64,000 nt of DNA from Subtercola boreus (lineage in GTDB: Bacteria; Actinomycetota; Actinomycetes; Actinomycetales; Microbacteriaceae), in assembly GCF_003399635.1 (NCBI RefSeq), contig NZ_NBXB01000027.1, positions 62,001 to 126,000 on the forward strand. The letters are read 5' to 3'. Under the pieces are notes generated by a model. That model did no database searches. It was not told where the DNA came from and worked only from the letters and a program-made list of their open reading frames with translations. Below, piece by piece: positions 17,684-25,951 of this stretch. Each line of letters starts with the position of its first letter. Position 1 is the first letter of the stretch. Made by a program: the position numbers and the translations under genes.

Positions 17684-18001
17684 ATGAAGCATGACTCGCA
17701 ACAGTTCTCCGTCACGAGTCTTCCCCAGAACCCGGCGGCTGAGCGCCATGCGCGCATGATCCGTTACTCGCTGGCGATGGGCATCCGTCTGCTCTGCCTC
17801 GCCGGGCTACTCTTCGTGCAGGGCTGGTGGCTGCTCGTGCTCGGCGTCGCCGCTGTGGTGCTGCCCTGGTTCGCCGTGGTGATCGCCAACACTGGCCGCA
17901 ACACCCCCGGCACCATGCAGGCCCCCGGCGGCCAGCTGGTACCGCTCGGCCAGGTGCCGCTCTACACGGGCGGCCGAGAGACCGGCGGTCGTCCGGAGTG
18001 A
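17684..18001 (+). CDS. DUF3099 small membrane protein
   Basis: 105 aa. A short soluble N-terminus is followed by two closely spaced hydrophobic segments: YSLAMGIRLLCLAGLLFV near residues 28-45 and WWLLVLGVAAVVLPWFAVVI near 48-67. The arrangement and the GIR...GWW...LPW pattern match actinobacterial DUF3099 proteins. Function unknown. AGGCGG lies upstream of the ATG. Its stop overlaps the GTG of the next gene (GTGA), so the pair is co-translated. Confidence 0.8.
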   Translation: MKHDSQQFSVTSLPQNPAAERHARMIRYSLAMGIRLLCLAGLLFVQGWWLLVLGVAAVVLPWFAVVIANTGRNTPGTMQAPGGQLVPLGQVPLYTGGRETGGRPE

Positions 18002-18270
18002 GCCTGCTCGACGCGCTGGGTGGCGGCTCCCTGGGAGGCGCCCCCGGTACCGAAGAGTGCTCACGCGCCGGCTGCCGCACTGCCGCGGCCTGGGCGATCG
18101 GCTGGCGCAACCCGAAGATCCACACGGAAGACCGAGTCAAGGTCTGGGTGGCGTGTGACGAGCACGTCGTGTTCCTTCGCGAGTTCCTGGCGGCCCGCGA
18201 CTTCCCGCTCGCGGTGACCCCGTTCGGTACGGTGCCGGATGCTGCGACGCTGACCGTCGCCGGAGTATAG
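17998..18270 (+). CDS. Small conserved actinobacterial protein with a Cys/His cluster
   Basis: 90 aa. It contains CSRAGCRTAAAWAIGWRNPK and, further on, VWVACDEHVVFLREFLAARD. The CxxxxC plus CDEH set suggests a metal-binding (zinc ribbon-like) fold. Homologues are widespread in actinobacteria and are often mislabelled as acetone carboxylase; nothing here supports that enzyme. GTG 17998 overlaps the DUF3099 stop. Function unknown. Confidence 0.75.
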   Translation: MSLLDALGGGSLGGAPGTEECSRAGCRTAAAWAIGWRNPKIHTEDRVKVWVACDEHVVFLREFLAARDFPLAVTPFGTVPDAATLTVAGV

Positions 18271-18290
18271 CGGGCCCCACCTCTTGCTGT

Positions 18291-18311
18291 AGAATTTTTA
18301 CGATAAATTCT
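18291..18311. promoter_or_regulatory. AT-rich inverted repeat upstream of the ECF sigma gene
   Basis: AGAATTT (18291-18297) and AAATTCT (18305-18311) form a perfect dyad around 7 nt, in an AT-rich patch unlike its surroundings. A TTGCTG lies just before it. It could be an operator or part of a promoter for the sigma factor operon. Confidence 0.45.
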
Positions 18312-18341
18312 CGACTCCGTGTTGCAGAATGAGATTCGCCG

Positions 18342-18354
18342 GACAGTAACTGTC
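18342..18354. promoter_or_regulatory. 13-bp palindrome GACAGTAACTGTC
   Basis: Perfect 6+1+6 palindrome 34 bp before the sigma factor ATG. Possible operator; the binding protein is unknown. Confidence 0.45.
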
Positions 18355-18388
18355 TGAGGCTCACCCGGAGCCGACGAATCGAGATCCC

Positions 18389-18958
18389 ATGACAACCCAG
18401 ACGAGTGTGGCGTCGTTCTCTGCCACGTACCGGCAGACCTACGCCGAGGTGCTGCGGTTCGTGCGGCGCCGTGCGCATCCGCTCGCCGTCGACGACATTG
18501 TCAGCGAGACGTTCACCATCGCCTGGGCGAAGTGGCACGCCGTGCCGCGGGAGCCCCTGCCGTGGCTTTACAACACAGCACGCAACGTGATGCTGAACTC
18601 CTCACGGTCGAGTGAGCGCCAGCGGGCCCTCGCGGTGCGGCTCGCTGGTTTCGCAGAGACGTTCGACGTCGCCGGCATCGGGCCCGGTTCTGGTACTGCC
18701 GGCGCGACCGGTGATATCGCCGACATCGAGCGCCGCATCGACCTCGCCGCCGCATTAACGACGCTCAGCGCGGCCGACCAGGAGGTGCTCACGCTCGACG
18801 CCTGGGAAGACCTCGATGCGAAGGCGGCGGCCCGGACCCTCGGATGCTCGCGGGCCACCTACTCGATGCGCCTGACCCGCGCCCGCCGCCGCCTCGCCAC
18901 CCTGCTCGACGAGGCGCCCAAGCCCGCCTACGCCCACCTCGTACTGACGAACCGATGA
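18389..18958 (+). CDS. ECF-type RNA polymerase sigma factor
   Basis: 189 aa. Sigma region 2 spans about residues 8-72 (DDIVSETFTIAWAKWHAVP and LPWLYNTARNVMLN); region 4 spans about 125-175 (LSAADQEVLTLDAWEDLDAK and the helix-turn-helix TLGCSRATYSMRLTRARRRL). A longer than usual linker rich in Gly/Ala separates them. It should direct a regulon in response to the downstream membrane protein; its own promoter cannot be named. The stop codon overlaps an ATG of the downstream gene (ATGA), which couples sigma and partner. Confidence 0.9.
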   Translation: MTTQTSVASFSATYRQTYAEVLRFVRRRAHPLAVDDIVSETFTIAWAKWHAVPREPLPWLYNTARNVMLNSSRSSERQRALAVRLAGFAETFDVAGIGPGSGTAGATGDIADIERRIDLAAALTTLSAADQEVLTLDAWEDLDAKAAARTLGCSRATYSMRLTRARRRLATLLDEAPKPAYAHLVLTNR

Positions 18959-18972
18959 ACAGGAACACCCTC

Positions 18973-19800
18973 ATGAATCCCACCACTCCGATCCTCGCGA
19001 CCGAGCTGAAGACGCTCGACCCGGCACCTGAGGCAGCACTCAGCGCAGACGACGAGCGACTCAGCGAGCAGCTCCTCCTCCTCGTGATGGTGCTCGACGA
19101 CGCCTTACCGCGACAGCATCGCCGCCGTCGGCTCGTGCTCGGCACGACCGGCATCCTGTCGGCCGCCGCCGTCGCTGCAGTACTGATGCTCTCGCTCGGC
19201 GCGCCGGCCCCGGCGCCCGTGTCGAACTTCGCACTCTCGGCCACAGGGGCGCTCGGCAGTTACACTTCCACGCCGGTGGCTGTTCCCCCGAGCACTGCAG
19301 ACCGCAACGCTTGCGGTACAGCGTCGAGCGAGCACGGAAACACTTCCGAGGAAGCGGTTTTGACCAGCGAACAACGCGGTGCGTTCCGGGCGATGCTGTT
19401 CGCCGACGGAGGTGGACAGACGGCGTTCTGCGTCATAGCCGAAGACGATGCCCTGTGGATATCCAACGCTGAATACCTCAGCACGGCCCCAGCCGAGGAC
19501 CTCCATCTCGAACCCGCTCCGGTCGCCGACCAGATCACCACCGACCTCGGGCGAATGGACAGCCCATCACCGGAGTTCGGCATCATCACCTCGATGTCTG
19601 GGCGCGCTGGGAATGACGTGGAATCAGTGAAGCTGACGCTGGGCGACGGCCGAATGGTCGACGCCACCGTGAACAATGGGCACTGGGCGGCTTGGTGGCC
19701 GACCACGCTCGACGGTGTGTCGAGCCAACCTGACTTCCCCACCACAACGACTTTCACCACAGGAGACGGCGCCGCGCATACGGCACCGCCGCTCGGTTAG
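18973..19800 (+). CDS. Single-pass membrane protein, putative regulator of the upstream ECF sigma factor
   Basis: 275 aa. About 50 cytoplasmic residues (LSADDERLSEQLLLLVMVLD), a basic stretch RQHRRRRL, one membrane segment (residues ~55-72, LVLGTTGILSAAAVAAVLML) and an extracellular part with two Cys (DRNACGTASSEH, TAFCVIAED). The topology and co-translation fit an anti-sigma factor, but the HxxxCxxC zinc motif is missing and no family is recognised. ATG 18955 overlaps the sigma stop, yet ATG 18973 has AGGAA 7 nt upstream and is preferred. It overlaps the convergent ABC-F gene by 4 bp. Confidence 0.65.
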   Translation: MNPTTPILATELKTLDPAPEAALSADDERLSEQLLLLVMVLDDALPRQHRRRRLVLGTTGILSAAAVAAVLMLSLGAPAPAPVSNFALSATGALGSYTSTPVAVPPSTADRNACGTASSEHGNTSEEAVLTSEQRGAFRAMLFADGGGQTAFCVIAEDDALWISNAEYLSTAPAEDLHLEPAPVADQITTDLGRMDSPSPEFGIITSMSGRAGNDVESVKLTLGDGRMVDATVNNGHWAAWWPTTLDGVSSQPDFPTTTTFTTGDGAAHTAPPLG

Positions 19801-21395
19801 GCGAGCTCGATGAGGTCCTGGTAGTCCTTGTTCCAGTGGTCCTCGACGCCGTCGGGGAGGATCAGCACCCGCTCGGGGTTGAGGGCCATGACCGCGCCCT
19901 CGTCGTGCGAGACCAGTACCACGGCGCCGGCGTAGTTGGCGAGGGCATCCAGGATCTCCTCGCGAGAGGCCGGGTCGAGGTTGTTCGTGGGCTCGTCGAG
20001 CAACAGCACGTTCGCGCCCGAGACGACGATCATCGCGAGGGCGAGACGCGTCTTCTCGCCACCGGAAAGCACACCGGCCAGCTTGTGACCGTCGTCGCCG
20101 GTGAACAGGAACGAGCCGAGCACACGCCTGGCCTCCATCTCGGTCAGGTTCGGAGACGACGACACCATGTTCGAGAGCACGGAGCGCTTCACGTCGATGG
20201 TCTCGTGCTCCTGGGCGTAGTACCCGATGCGAAGGCCGTGGCCGGGCTCGATCTGGCCGGTGTCGGGCTTGTCGACGCCGGCCAGGATACGCAGCAGCGT
20301 GGTCTTGCCGGCACCGTTGAAGCCCAGGATGACCACCTTCGAGCCGCGGTCGATCGCGAGGTCGACGGCGGTGAAGATCTCGAGCGAACCGTAGCTCTTC
20401 GAGAGGTCGCTCGCCATGAGCGGAGTGCGGCCGCACGCGACGGGATCCGGGAACCGCAGCTTGGCCACGCGCTCCACCTCACGCACCTCATCGAGGCCCG
20501 AGAGCATCTTCTCGGCACGGCGCACCATCTGGTGGGCGGCGGCAGCCTTCGAGGCCTTGGCGCCGAAACGGGCGGCCTGCATCTGCAGCACGCCGGCCTT
20601 CTTCTCGACGTTGACGCGCTCCTTCTTGCGACGTTCCTCATCGGATGCCCGCTGGCGCAGGTAGTTCTTCCAGTTCATGTTGTACGTGTCGATGACCTGG
20701 CGGTTGCCGTCGAGGTAGAAGACACGGTTCACGGTCTCCTCGACGAGGGCCACATCGTGGCTGATCACGATCAGGCCGCCCTGGAAGTTCTTCAGGAACT
20801 CTCGGAGCCAGACGACGGAGTCGGCATCGAGGTGGTTCGTGGGCTCGTCGAGCAGCATCGTGTCTGCACCCGAGAACAGGATGCGCGCCAGCTCGATGCG
20901 GCGCCGCTGGCCACCCGAGAGCGTCGAGAGCGGCTGGTCGAGGATGTGGTCGGGCAGGCTCAGGTTCGAGGCGATCGACGCGGCTTCCGCCTCTGCCGAG
21001 TATCCCCCGAGAGCGTTGAAGCGGTCATCCAGGTTGCCGTACTTCTTCATCGCCTTGTCGACGACCTTGGGGTCGCTCGAGGACATGTCGAGCTGTGCCT
21101 GCTGCATCTGCAGCACGATCTGGCCGAGGTCACGGGCGTCGAGGATGCGCGTGCGCGCCAGGTCTTCCGGATTGCCCGAGCGGGGATCCTGCGGCAGGTA
21201 GCCGATCTGCCCCGAGAAGTCGATACGGCCGCCATCGGGCTTCAACTCGCCGGCGAGGGTCTTGGTGAGCGTGGTCTTACCCGCACCGTTCCGGCCGACC
21301 AGGCCGACTTTGTCCCCCGCCGAGACACGGAAGTTCACATCCGACATCAGAACGCGGGCGCCGACGCGCAGCTCAAGGTCATGCACACTGAGCAC
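19797..21395 (-). CDS. ABC-F family ATPase
   Basis: 532 aa with two complete ABC domains and no membrane segments. Domain 1: Walker A GRNGAGKTT near 35-43, signature LSGGQRRR, Walker B DTMLLDEPTNHLD. Domain 2: GFNGAGKTT, signature LSGGEKTR, NVLLLDEPTNNLD. A charged linker (ERRKKERVNVEKKAG) joins them, the P-site tRNA interaction motif region of ABC-F proteins. These act on ribosomes (translation quality control or antibiotic protection); which subtype cannot be said. Start is GTG 21395. Confidence 0.9.
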   Translation of the reverse strand: MLSVHDLELRVGARVLMSDVNFRVSAGDKVGLVGRNGAGKTTLTKTLAGELKPDGGRIDFSGQIGYLPQDPRSGNPEDLARTRILDARDLGQIVLQMQQAQLDMSSSDPKVVDKAMKKYGNLDDRFNALGGYSAEAEAASIASNLSLPDHILDQPLSTLSGGQRRRIELARILFSGADTMLLDEPTNHLDADSVVWLREFLKNFQGGLIVISHDVALVEETVNRVFYLDGNRQVIDTYNMNWKNYLRQRASDEERRKKERVNVEKKAGVLQMQAARFGAKASKAAAAHQMVRRAEKMLSGLDEVREVERVAKLRFPDPVACGRTPLMASDLSKSYGSLEIFTAVDLAIDRGSKVVILGFNGAGKTTLLRILAGVDKPDTGQIEPGHGLRIGYYAQEHETIDVKRSVLSNMVSSSPNLTEMEARRVLGSFLFTGDDGHKLAGVLSGGEKTRLALAMIVVSGANVLLLDEPTNNLDPASREEILDALANYAGAVVLVSHDEGAVMALNPERVLILPDGVEDHWNKDYQDLIELA

Positions 21396-21470
21396 GGGGG
21401 AAGTCCAATTCTGATGTCTCGCCGAAATGGCAGAGGTGGGGGATGAAAGTCAAGTATAAATCGTGAACGG

Positions 21471-21505
21471 AAAAAGCCCCGACCGTGGTGGATCAGGTCG
21501 GGGCT
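21471..21505 (-). terminator. Rho-independent terminator of the suf operon
   Basis: Read on the minus strand: AGCCCCGACC, an 11-nt loop, GGTCGGGGCT, then a T-run (TTTTT). The 10-bp stem is perfect. It lies about 50 bp after the sufT stop and before the ABC-F gene, separating the two units. Confidence 0.9.
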
Positions 21506-21556
21506 ACAGTGCCGGAGAACGGTGGTCGGGATGTTGCCGCCGCCGAGGCCGAAAGG

Positions 21557-21886
21557 TTAGATGCTGAAGCCGAGAGCCCGCATCATGTCGCGGCCGTCGT
21601 CGGTGATCTTGTCGGGGCCCCACGGCGGCATCCACACCCAGTTGATGCGGAACGCGTCGACCACGCCATCCAGAGCCTCTGCGGTCTGCTCTTCGAGAAC
21701 GTCGGTCAGTGGGCAGCCGGCGCTCGTCAGGGTCATCGAGATGATGAGGGCGTCGTTGTCGGTGTCCCAGCCGAGGTCGTAGATGAGCCCGAGGTCGACG
21801 ACGTTGATGCCGAGCTCCGGGTCCATGACGTCTTTGAGCGCCTCTTCGACCTGGTCGAACTTCGCGGGTTCAAGAGTGGTGACCAT
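21557..21886 (-). CDS. sufT: SufT-like iron-sulfur cluster assembly factor (DUF59/MIP18 family)
   Basis: 109 aa, full length for the family. Core signature DPELGINVVDLGLIYDLG at about residues 22-39 and the conserved Cys in LTSAGCPLTD. Members help transfer or mature Fe-S clusters. It is the last gene of the suf operon, 19 bp after sufC, and is followed by a strong terminator. The ATG at 21886 begins MVTTLEPAKFDQ. Confidence 0.92.
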   Translation of the reverse strand: MVTTLEPAKFDQVEEALKDVMDPELGINVVDLGLIYDLGWDTDNDALIISMTLTSAGCPLTDVLEEQTAEALDGVVDAFRINWVWMPPWGPDKITDDGRDMMRALGFSI

Positions 21887-21905
21887 GTGTCAATCCTACG
21901 ATGCT

Positions 21906-22742
21906 CTAGGCGTTCACGGCCGGTGAGGCCACGACGCCGGCGGCAGCGTCCGCAGCTTCGGCCGAGGCGATGGCTTCGGCAGCGGCAGCGCTGGCGGCGA
22001 CGTACGTGTCGTACCCCTCGTTCTCGAGCTGCACGGCGAGCTCGGGTCCGCCGGATTCGACGACCTGGCCGGCCACGAACACGTGAACGAAGTCGGGTGT
22101 GATGTAGCGGAGGATGCGGTTGTAGTGCGTGATGAGCAGCACACCGAGGTCGGTGTTCTCCTTCGCGCGGTTCACACCCTCGGACACGATCTTCAGCGCG
22201 TCGACGTCGAGGCCCGAGTCAGTCTCGTCGAGAACGGCGAACTTCGGCTTCAGCAGTTCGAGCTGCAGGATCTCATTGCGCTTCTTCTCGCCGCCTGAGA
22301 AGCCCTCGTTCACGTTGCGCTCGGCGAACGCCTTGTCCATGCGGAGGTTCTCCATCGACGTGCGAACGTCTTTCACCCAGGTGCGGATGGGCGGGGCGGA
22401 ACCGTCGATGGCGGTCTTCGCGGTGCGGAGGAAGTTCGTCACCGTCACGCCCGGGATCTCGACCGGGTATTGCATCGCCAGGAACACACCGGCGCGGGCG
22501 CGGGCATCGACGGTTGCGGCAGTGAGGTCTTCGCCATCCAGAACGATGGAGCCGCTGGTGACGTGGTACTTCGGATGACCGGCGATCGCATAGGCGAGCG
22601 TCGACTTGCCCGAACCGTTCGGCCCCATGATGGCGTGGGTCTCGCCCTGCTTGATGGTGAGGTTGACGCCGCGCAGGATCTGCTTGGCACCCTGCTCGGT
22701 GTCGACGCTGACGTGCAGGTCGCGGATTTCGAGTACAGACAT
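21906..22742 (-). CDS. sufC: Fe-S cluster assembly ATPase SufC
   Basis: 278 aa. Walker A GPNGSGKSTLA near 39-49, signature FSGGEKKRNEI, Walker B FAVLDETDSGLD, and H-loop ITHYNRIL, all in the SufC pattern (ETDSGLDVDAL rather than DEPT). It supplies ATPase activity to the SufBCD scaffold. The C-terminus carries an Ala-rich tail of about 25 residues (ASAAAAEAIASAEAADAA) not needed by the family. It follows the Rieske gene by 2 bp. Confidence 0.96.
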   Translation of the reverse strand: MSVLEIRDLHVSVDTEQGAKQILRGVNLTIKQGETHAIMGPNGSGKSTLAYAIAGHPKYHVTSGSIVLDGEDLTAATVDARARAGVFLAMQYPVEIPGVTVTNFLRTAKTAIDGSAPPIRTWVKDVRTSMENLRMDKAFAERNVNEGFSGGEKKRNEILQLELLKPKFAVLDETDSGLDVDALKIVSEGVNRAKENTDLGVLLITHYNRILRYITPDFVHVFVAGQVVESGGPELAVQLENEGYDTYVAASAAAAEAIASAEAADAAAGVVASPAVNA

Positions 22743-22744
22743 GG

Positions 22745-23074
22745 CTATTCGATTTCTTTTGTAGAGGTCGGATCAATATAGACGTCACCGTCGACGATGC
22801 TGAGCTCGTAGACGGGAACCGGCTCGTAGGCCGGGAGGGTCAGGGGCTTGCCGGTGAGCAGCGAGAACTTGGAGCCGTGCGCCCAGCATTCGAGGGTGTC
22901 GTCCTCGACGAAACCCTCGGCGAGCGAGATGTCGCCGTGGGTGCAGGTGTCGCCGATGGCGAAACACTCCCCCGACGAGTCCTTGACGAGGGCAATGGCG
23001 ACGCCGTCGATCTCGACACGCACGGCTTCGTTCTCGTTCAGCTCGTCGACAGCGCAGATGCGGATGGCGGCCAT
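22745..23074 (-). CDS. Rieske-type [2Fe-2S] ferredoxin
   Basis: 109 aa. Cluster ligands are in CTHG (residues ~44-47) and CWAHGSKF (~63-70), the C-x-H...C-x2-H spacing of Rieske ferredoxins such as the non-heme dioxygenase ferredoxin family. There is no membrane anchor. It is inserted between sufD and sufC and shares TGATG with the sufD stop, so it is part of the suf operon; it probably donates electrons during cluster assembly, but this is inference from position. Confidence 0.92.
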   Translation of the reverse strand: MAAIRICAVDELNENEAVRVEIDGVAIALVKDSSGECFAIGDTCTHGDISLAEGFVEDDTLECWAHGSKFSLLTGKPLTLPAYEPVPVYELSIVDGDVYIDPTSTKEIE

Positions 23075-24330
23075 CAGACGGTCACCGTCAGTTCTGCTTC
23101 GACGGCGCCGGTGAGACGTTCTTCGACAGCGGGTGCGCCGATCTGCTGGATGATCTCGGCCAGGAATCCGCGGACGACCAAGCGACGCGCCTCTTCCTCG
23201 CTGATGCCGCGCGACTGCAGGTAGAAGAGCTGCTCGTCGTCGAATCGACCGGTGGACGACGCGTGGCCGGCCCCGAGGATGTTGCCGGTCTCGATCTCGA
23301 GGTTCGGGATGGAGTCGGCTCGGGTGCCCTCGGAGAGAACGAGGTTGCGGTTCTCCTCGTAGCTGTCGGTGCCGTCGGCGCTCTGGCGGATGAGCACGTC
23401 ACCGATCCAGACCGAGTGCGCACCCTCGCCCTGCAGTGCGCCCTTGTATTTCACGCGGCTGCGCGAGTTCTCGGCCTCGTGGTCGATGTAGACCTGCTGC
23501 TCGAGGTGCTGCCCGGCATCCGCGAAGTAGAGCCCGTAGGCCTCCGTGTTGCTGCCGGGAGACGAGAGGTGGATGCTCGGGTTCACCCGCACGACGCCGC
23601 CGCCGAGCGACACCACGATGTGGCGGAGTGTCGCATCGCGGCCGACCTGGGCGAAGTGGCTCGCGAGGTGCGCAGCTGAGTCGTTCCACTCCTGGATCGT
23701 CACCACCGTGACGTGGGCACCCTCCCCGACGACGATCTCGACGTTCTCGGCGATCCGGGCGTCACCCGAGTTCTCGAGCACGAGGATGCCGCGGCTGTTG
23801 GGTGCCGCCGTGATGACGGTGTGCGCTGCACGGGCCACCGTGCCGAGCCCGGAGCGCGAGACGATGAACTCGCCCGTCGGCTCCTCGCCGGTGATGTCGA
23901 TGGCCAGCGCCTGGTCGAAGTGCGACCACGCATTGGCGCTCGCCCGGTCTTCGGGAAGGCCGGCCGATCCGATGCGCTCGTCGGTGCGGTCGATCCAGGC
24001 CAGCGAGAAGCCGTCGACGGGCTGTGCGACGGCCACCTGGCTCTCGAGCGGCGAGCCGTCGAGTTCACCGTTGATGAGGTCGCGCACCAGCTTGATCGGC
24101 GTCAGCTTCCAGTCGACCTCGCGGCCGGTCGGTTCGTCGAAGTCGCCGACGTTCGCCGAGGCGTACCGCTCTGAGCGCGTCTGCACGGGCCGCTCGGACC
24201 AGGCCCCGTCGGTGTGGGACCTCGATCCCATGGGCTCGCCGCGGTGTCCGCCTGATGCGGGAGTCGCGGGAGCCCCGGCGACGCTCTCGCTTTCAGGCGC
24301 GGTCGTAGAAGCAGGTGCAACTGAGGTCAT
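23074..24330 (-). CDS. sufD: Fe-S cluster assembly protein SufD
   Basis: 418 aa. A variable N-terminus of about 60 residues precedes the beta-helical SufBD core; near the C-terminus are the SufD landmarks GAGHASSTGRFDDEQLFYLQ and GISEEEARRLVVRGFL. It forms the scaffold heterodimer with SufB. The ATG overlaps the sufB stop (TAATG) and its own stop overlaps the Rieske start, so the genes are tightly coupled. Confidence 0.95.
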   Translation of the reverse strand: MTSVAPASTTAPESESVAGAPATPASGGHRGEPMGSRSHTDGAWSERPVQTRSERYASANVGDFDEPTGREVDWKLTPIKLVRDLINGELDGSPLESQVAVAQPVDGFSLAWIDRTDERIGSAGLPEDRASANAWSHFDQALAIDITGEEPTGEFIVSRSGLGTVARAAHTVITAAPNSRGILVLENSGDARIAENVEIVVGEGAHVTVVTIQEWNDSAAHLASHFAQVGRDATLRHIVVSLGGGVVRVNPSIHLSSPGSNTEAYGLYFADAGQHLEQQVYIDHEAENSRSRVKYKGALQGEGAHSVWIGDVLIRQSADGTDSYEENRNLVLSEGTRADSIPNLEIETGNILGAGHASSTGRFDDEQLFYLQSRGISEEEARRLVVRGFLAEIIQQIGAPAVEERLTGAVEAELTVTV

Positions 24331-25748
24331 TAACCTACTGACCCTTCCATACCCATCTCGATGAGCTTGTTGAGTTCGAGCGCGTACTCCATGGGGAGCT
24401 CGCGGGCGATGGGCTCGATGAACCCGCGCACGATCATCGCCATGGCTTCGTCTTCGGGGAGGCCGCGGCTCATCAGGTAGAAGAGTTGCTCCTCACTGAC
24501 CCGGGAGACGGTGGCCTCGTGGCCGAGCTGCACGTCATCCACCCGGATGTCGATCGCGGGGTAGGTGTCGCTTCGCGACTGGGTGTCGACCAGCAGCGCG
24601 TCGCAGCGCACGGTGTTCGCCGAGTGGTGGGCGTTCTCGGCGACGCGCACCTCGCCGCGGTAGCCCGCACGACCGCCGCCGCGGGCGATGGACTTCGAGA
24701 CGATCGACGACTGGGTGTACGGCGCCATGTGGATCATCTTCGCGCCGGCGTCCTGGTGCTGGCCGGGGCCCGCGAATGCGACGGAGAGGGTCTCACCCTT
24801 GGCGTGCTCGCCGACCAGGTAGATCGACGGGTACTTCATGGTGACCTTGGAACCGATGTTGCCGTCGATCCACTCCATCGTCGCGCCCTCGTGGGCGATC
24901 GCACGCTTGGTGACCAGGTTGTAGACGTTGTTCGACCAGTTCTGGATCGTCGTGTACCGAACGCGGGCGTTCTTCTTCACGATGATCTCGACGACGGCCG
25001 AGTGCAGCGAGTCGCTCTTGTAGATCGGGGCGGTGCAGCCTTCGATGTAGTGCACGTACGAGCCCTCGTCGGCGATGATCAGCGTGCGCTCGAACTGGCC
25101 CATGTTCTCGGTGTTGATGCGGAAATAGGCCTGCAGGGGGATCTCGACGTGCACGTTCTTTGGCACGTACACGAACGACCCGCCCGACCAGACGGCCGAA
25201 TTCAAGGCGGCGAATTTGTTGTCGCCAGAGGGAATCACCGTGCCGAAGTACTCGTCGAAGAATTCGGGGTGCTCGCGGAGGGCTGTGTCGGTGTCCATGA
25301 AGATGACGCCCTGGGCCTCGAGGTCTTCGCGGATGGTGTGATAGACGACCTCGGACTCGTACTGGGCTGCGACACCGGAGACGAGGCGCTGGCGTTCGGC
25401 CTCGGGGATGCCGAGTTTCTCGTACGTGTTCTTGATGTCGTCGGGAAGGTCATCCCACGTGGTGGCCTGCTTCTCAGTCGACCGCACGAAGTACTTGATG
25501 TTGTCGAAGTCGATGCCGGAGAGGTCGGCACCCCAGGTGGGCATCGGCTTCTTCTCGAAGAGGGCGAGAGCCTTGAGGCGGTTCTTCAGCATCCACTCCG
25601 GCTCGTTCTTGAGGGTGGAGATGCCCTTCACGACCTCGGGTGAGATGCCCCGCTTGGCAATGGCGCCAGCGGCGTCGGAGTCGGACCACCCGAACTCGTA
25701 CACCCCCAGGTTCTGAAGCTCTGGGCGGTCGATGAGTACGTCTGTCAT
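24330..25748 (-). CDS. sufB: Fe-S cluster assembly protein SufB
   Basis: 472 aa. It has [20 protein letters not shown], the [20 protein letters not shown] segment, EGCTAPIY with the conserved Cys, and the C-terminal [19 protein letters not shown]. No intein is present, unlike mycobacterial SufB. The open frame continues to 25802, but ATG 25748 ([12 protein letters not shown]) has GGGAGAAAG just upstream. First gene of the suf operon; cysteine desulfurase and SufU genes are not in it. Confidence 0.96.
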   Translation of the reverse strand: MTDVLIDRPELQNLGVYEFGWSDSDAAGAIAKRGISPEVVKGISTLKNEPEWMLKNRLKALALFEKKPMPTWGADLSGIDFDNIKYFVRSTEKQATTWDDLPDDIKNTYEKLGIPEAERQRLVSGVAAQYESEVVYHTIREDLEAQGVIFMDTDTALREHPEFFDEYFGTVIPSGDNKFAALNSAVWSGGSFVYVPKNVHVEIPLQAYFRINTENMGQFERTLIIADEGSYVHYIEGCTAPIYKSDSLHSAVVEIIVKKNARVRYTTIQNWSNNVYNLVTKRAIAHEGATMEWIDGNIGSKVTMKYPSIYLVGEHAKGETLSVAFAGPGQHQDAGAKMIHMAPYTQSSIVSKSIARGGGRAGYRGEVRVAENAHHSANTVRCDALLVDTQSRSDTYPAIDIRVDDVQLGHEATVSRVSEEQLFYLMSRGLPEDEAMAMIVRGFIEPIARELPMEYALELNKLIEMGMEGSVG

Positions 25749-25755
25749 GACTTTC

Positions 25756-25784
25756 TCCCTTCCTTTTTTTGTACAACGTGTCAA
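25756..25784 (-). promoter_or_regulatory. Candidate suf operon promoter region
   Basis: On the minus strand TTGACA (25784-25779) is a consensus -35, but no good -10 stands 17 bp away; a T/A run (25764-25770) lies in between and an 8-bp palindrome TTGTACAA overlaps it. The -35 alone is convincing. Confidence 0.35.
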
Positions 25785-25951
25785 GGTCAGAAGGAATTCC
25801 ACGAAGCGTAGAACATCGAGGCTCTGTACTTAGAATGAAGCGAGTGTCTCCGGCTCCGGTGCCGCCTCGTGTGAATAGCCCGTTGCGCCTGCGGCGCGGA
25901 TTCTTGACCCTCTAACTCTATCGGCCCCTGCACCCCGAAGGAACCTGCTCT

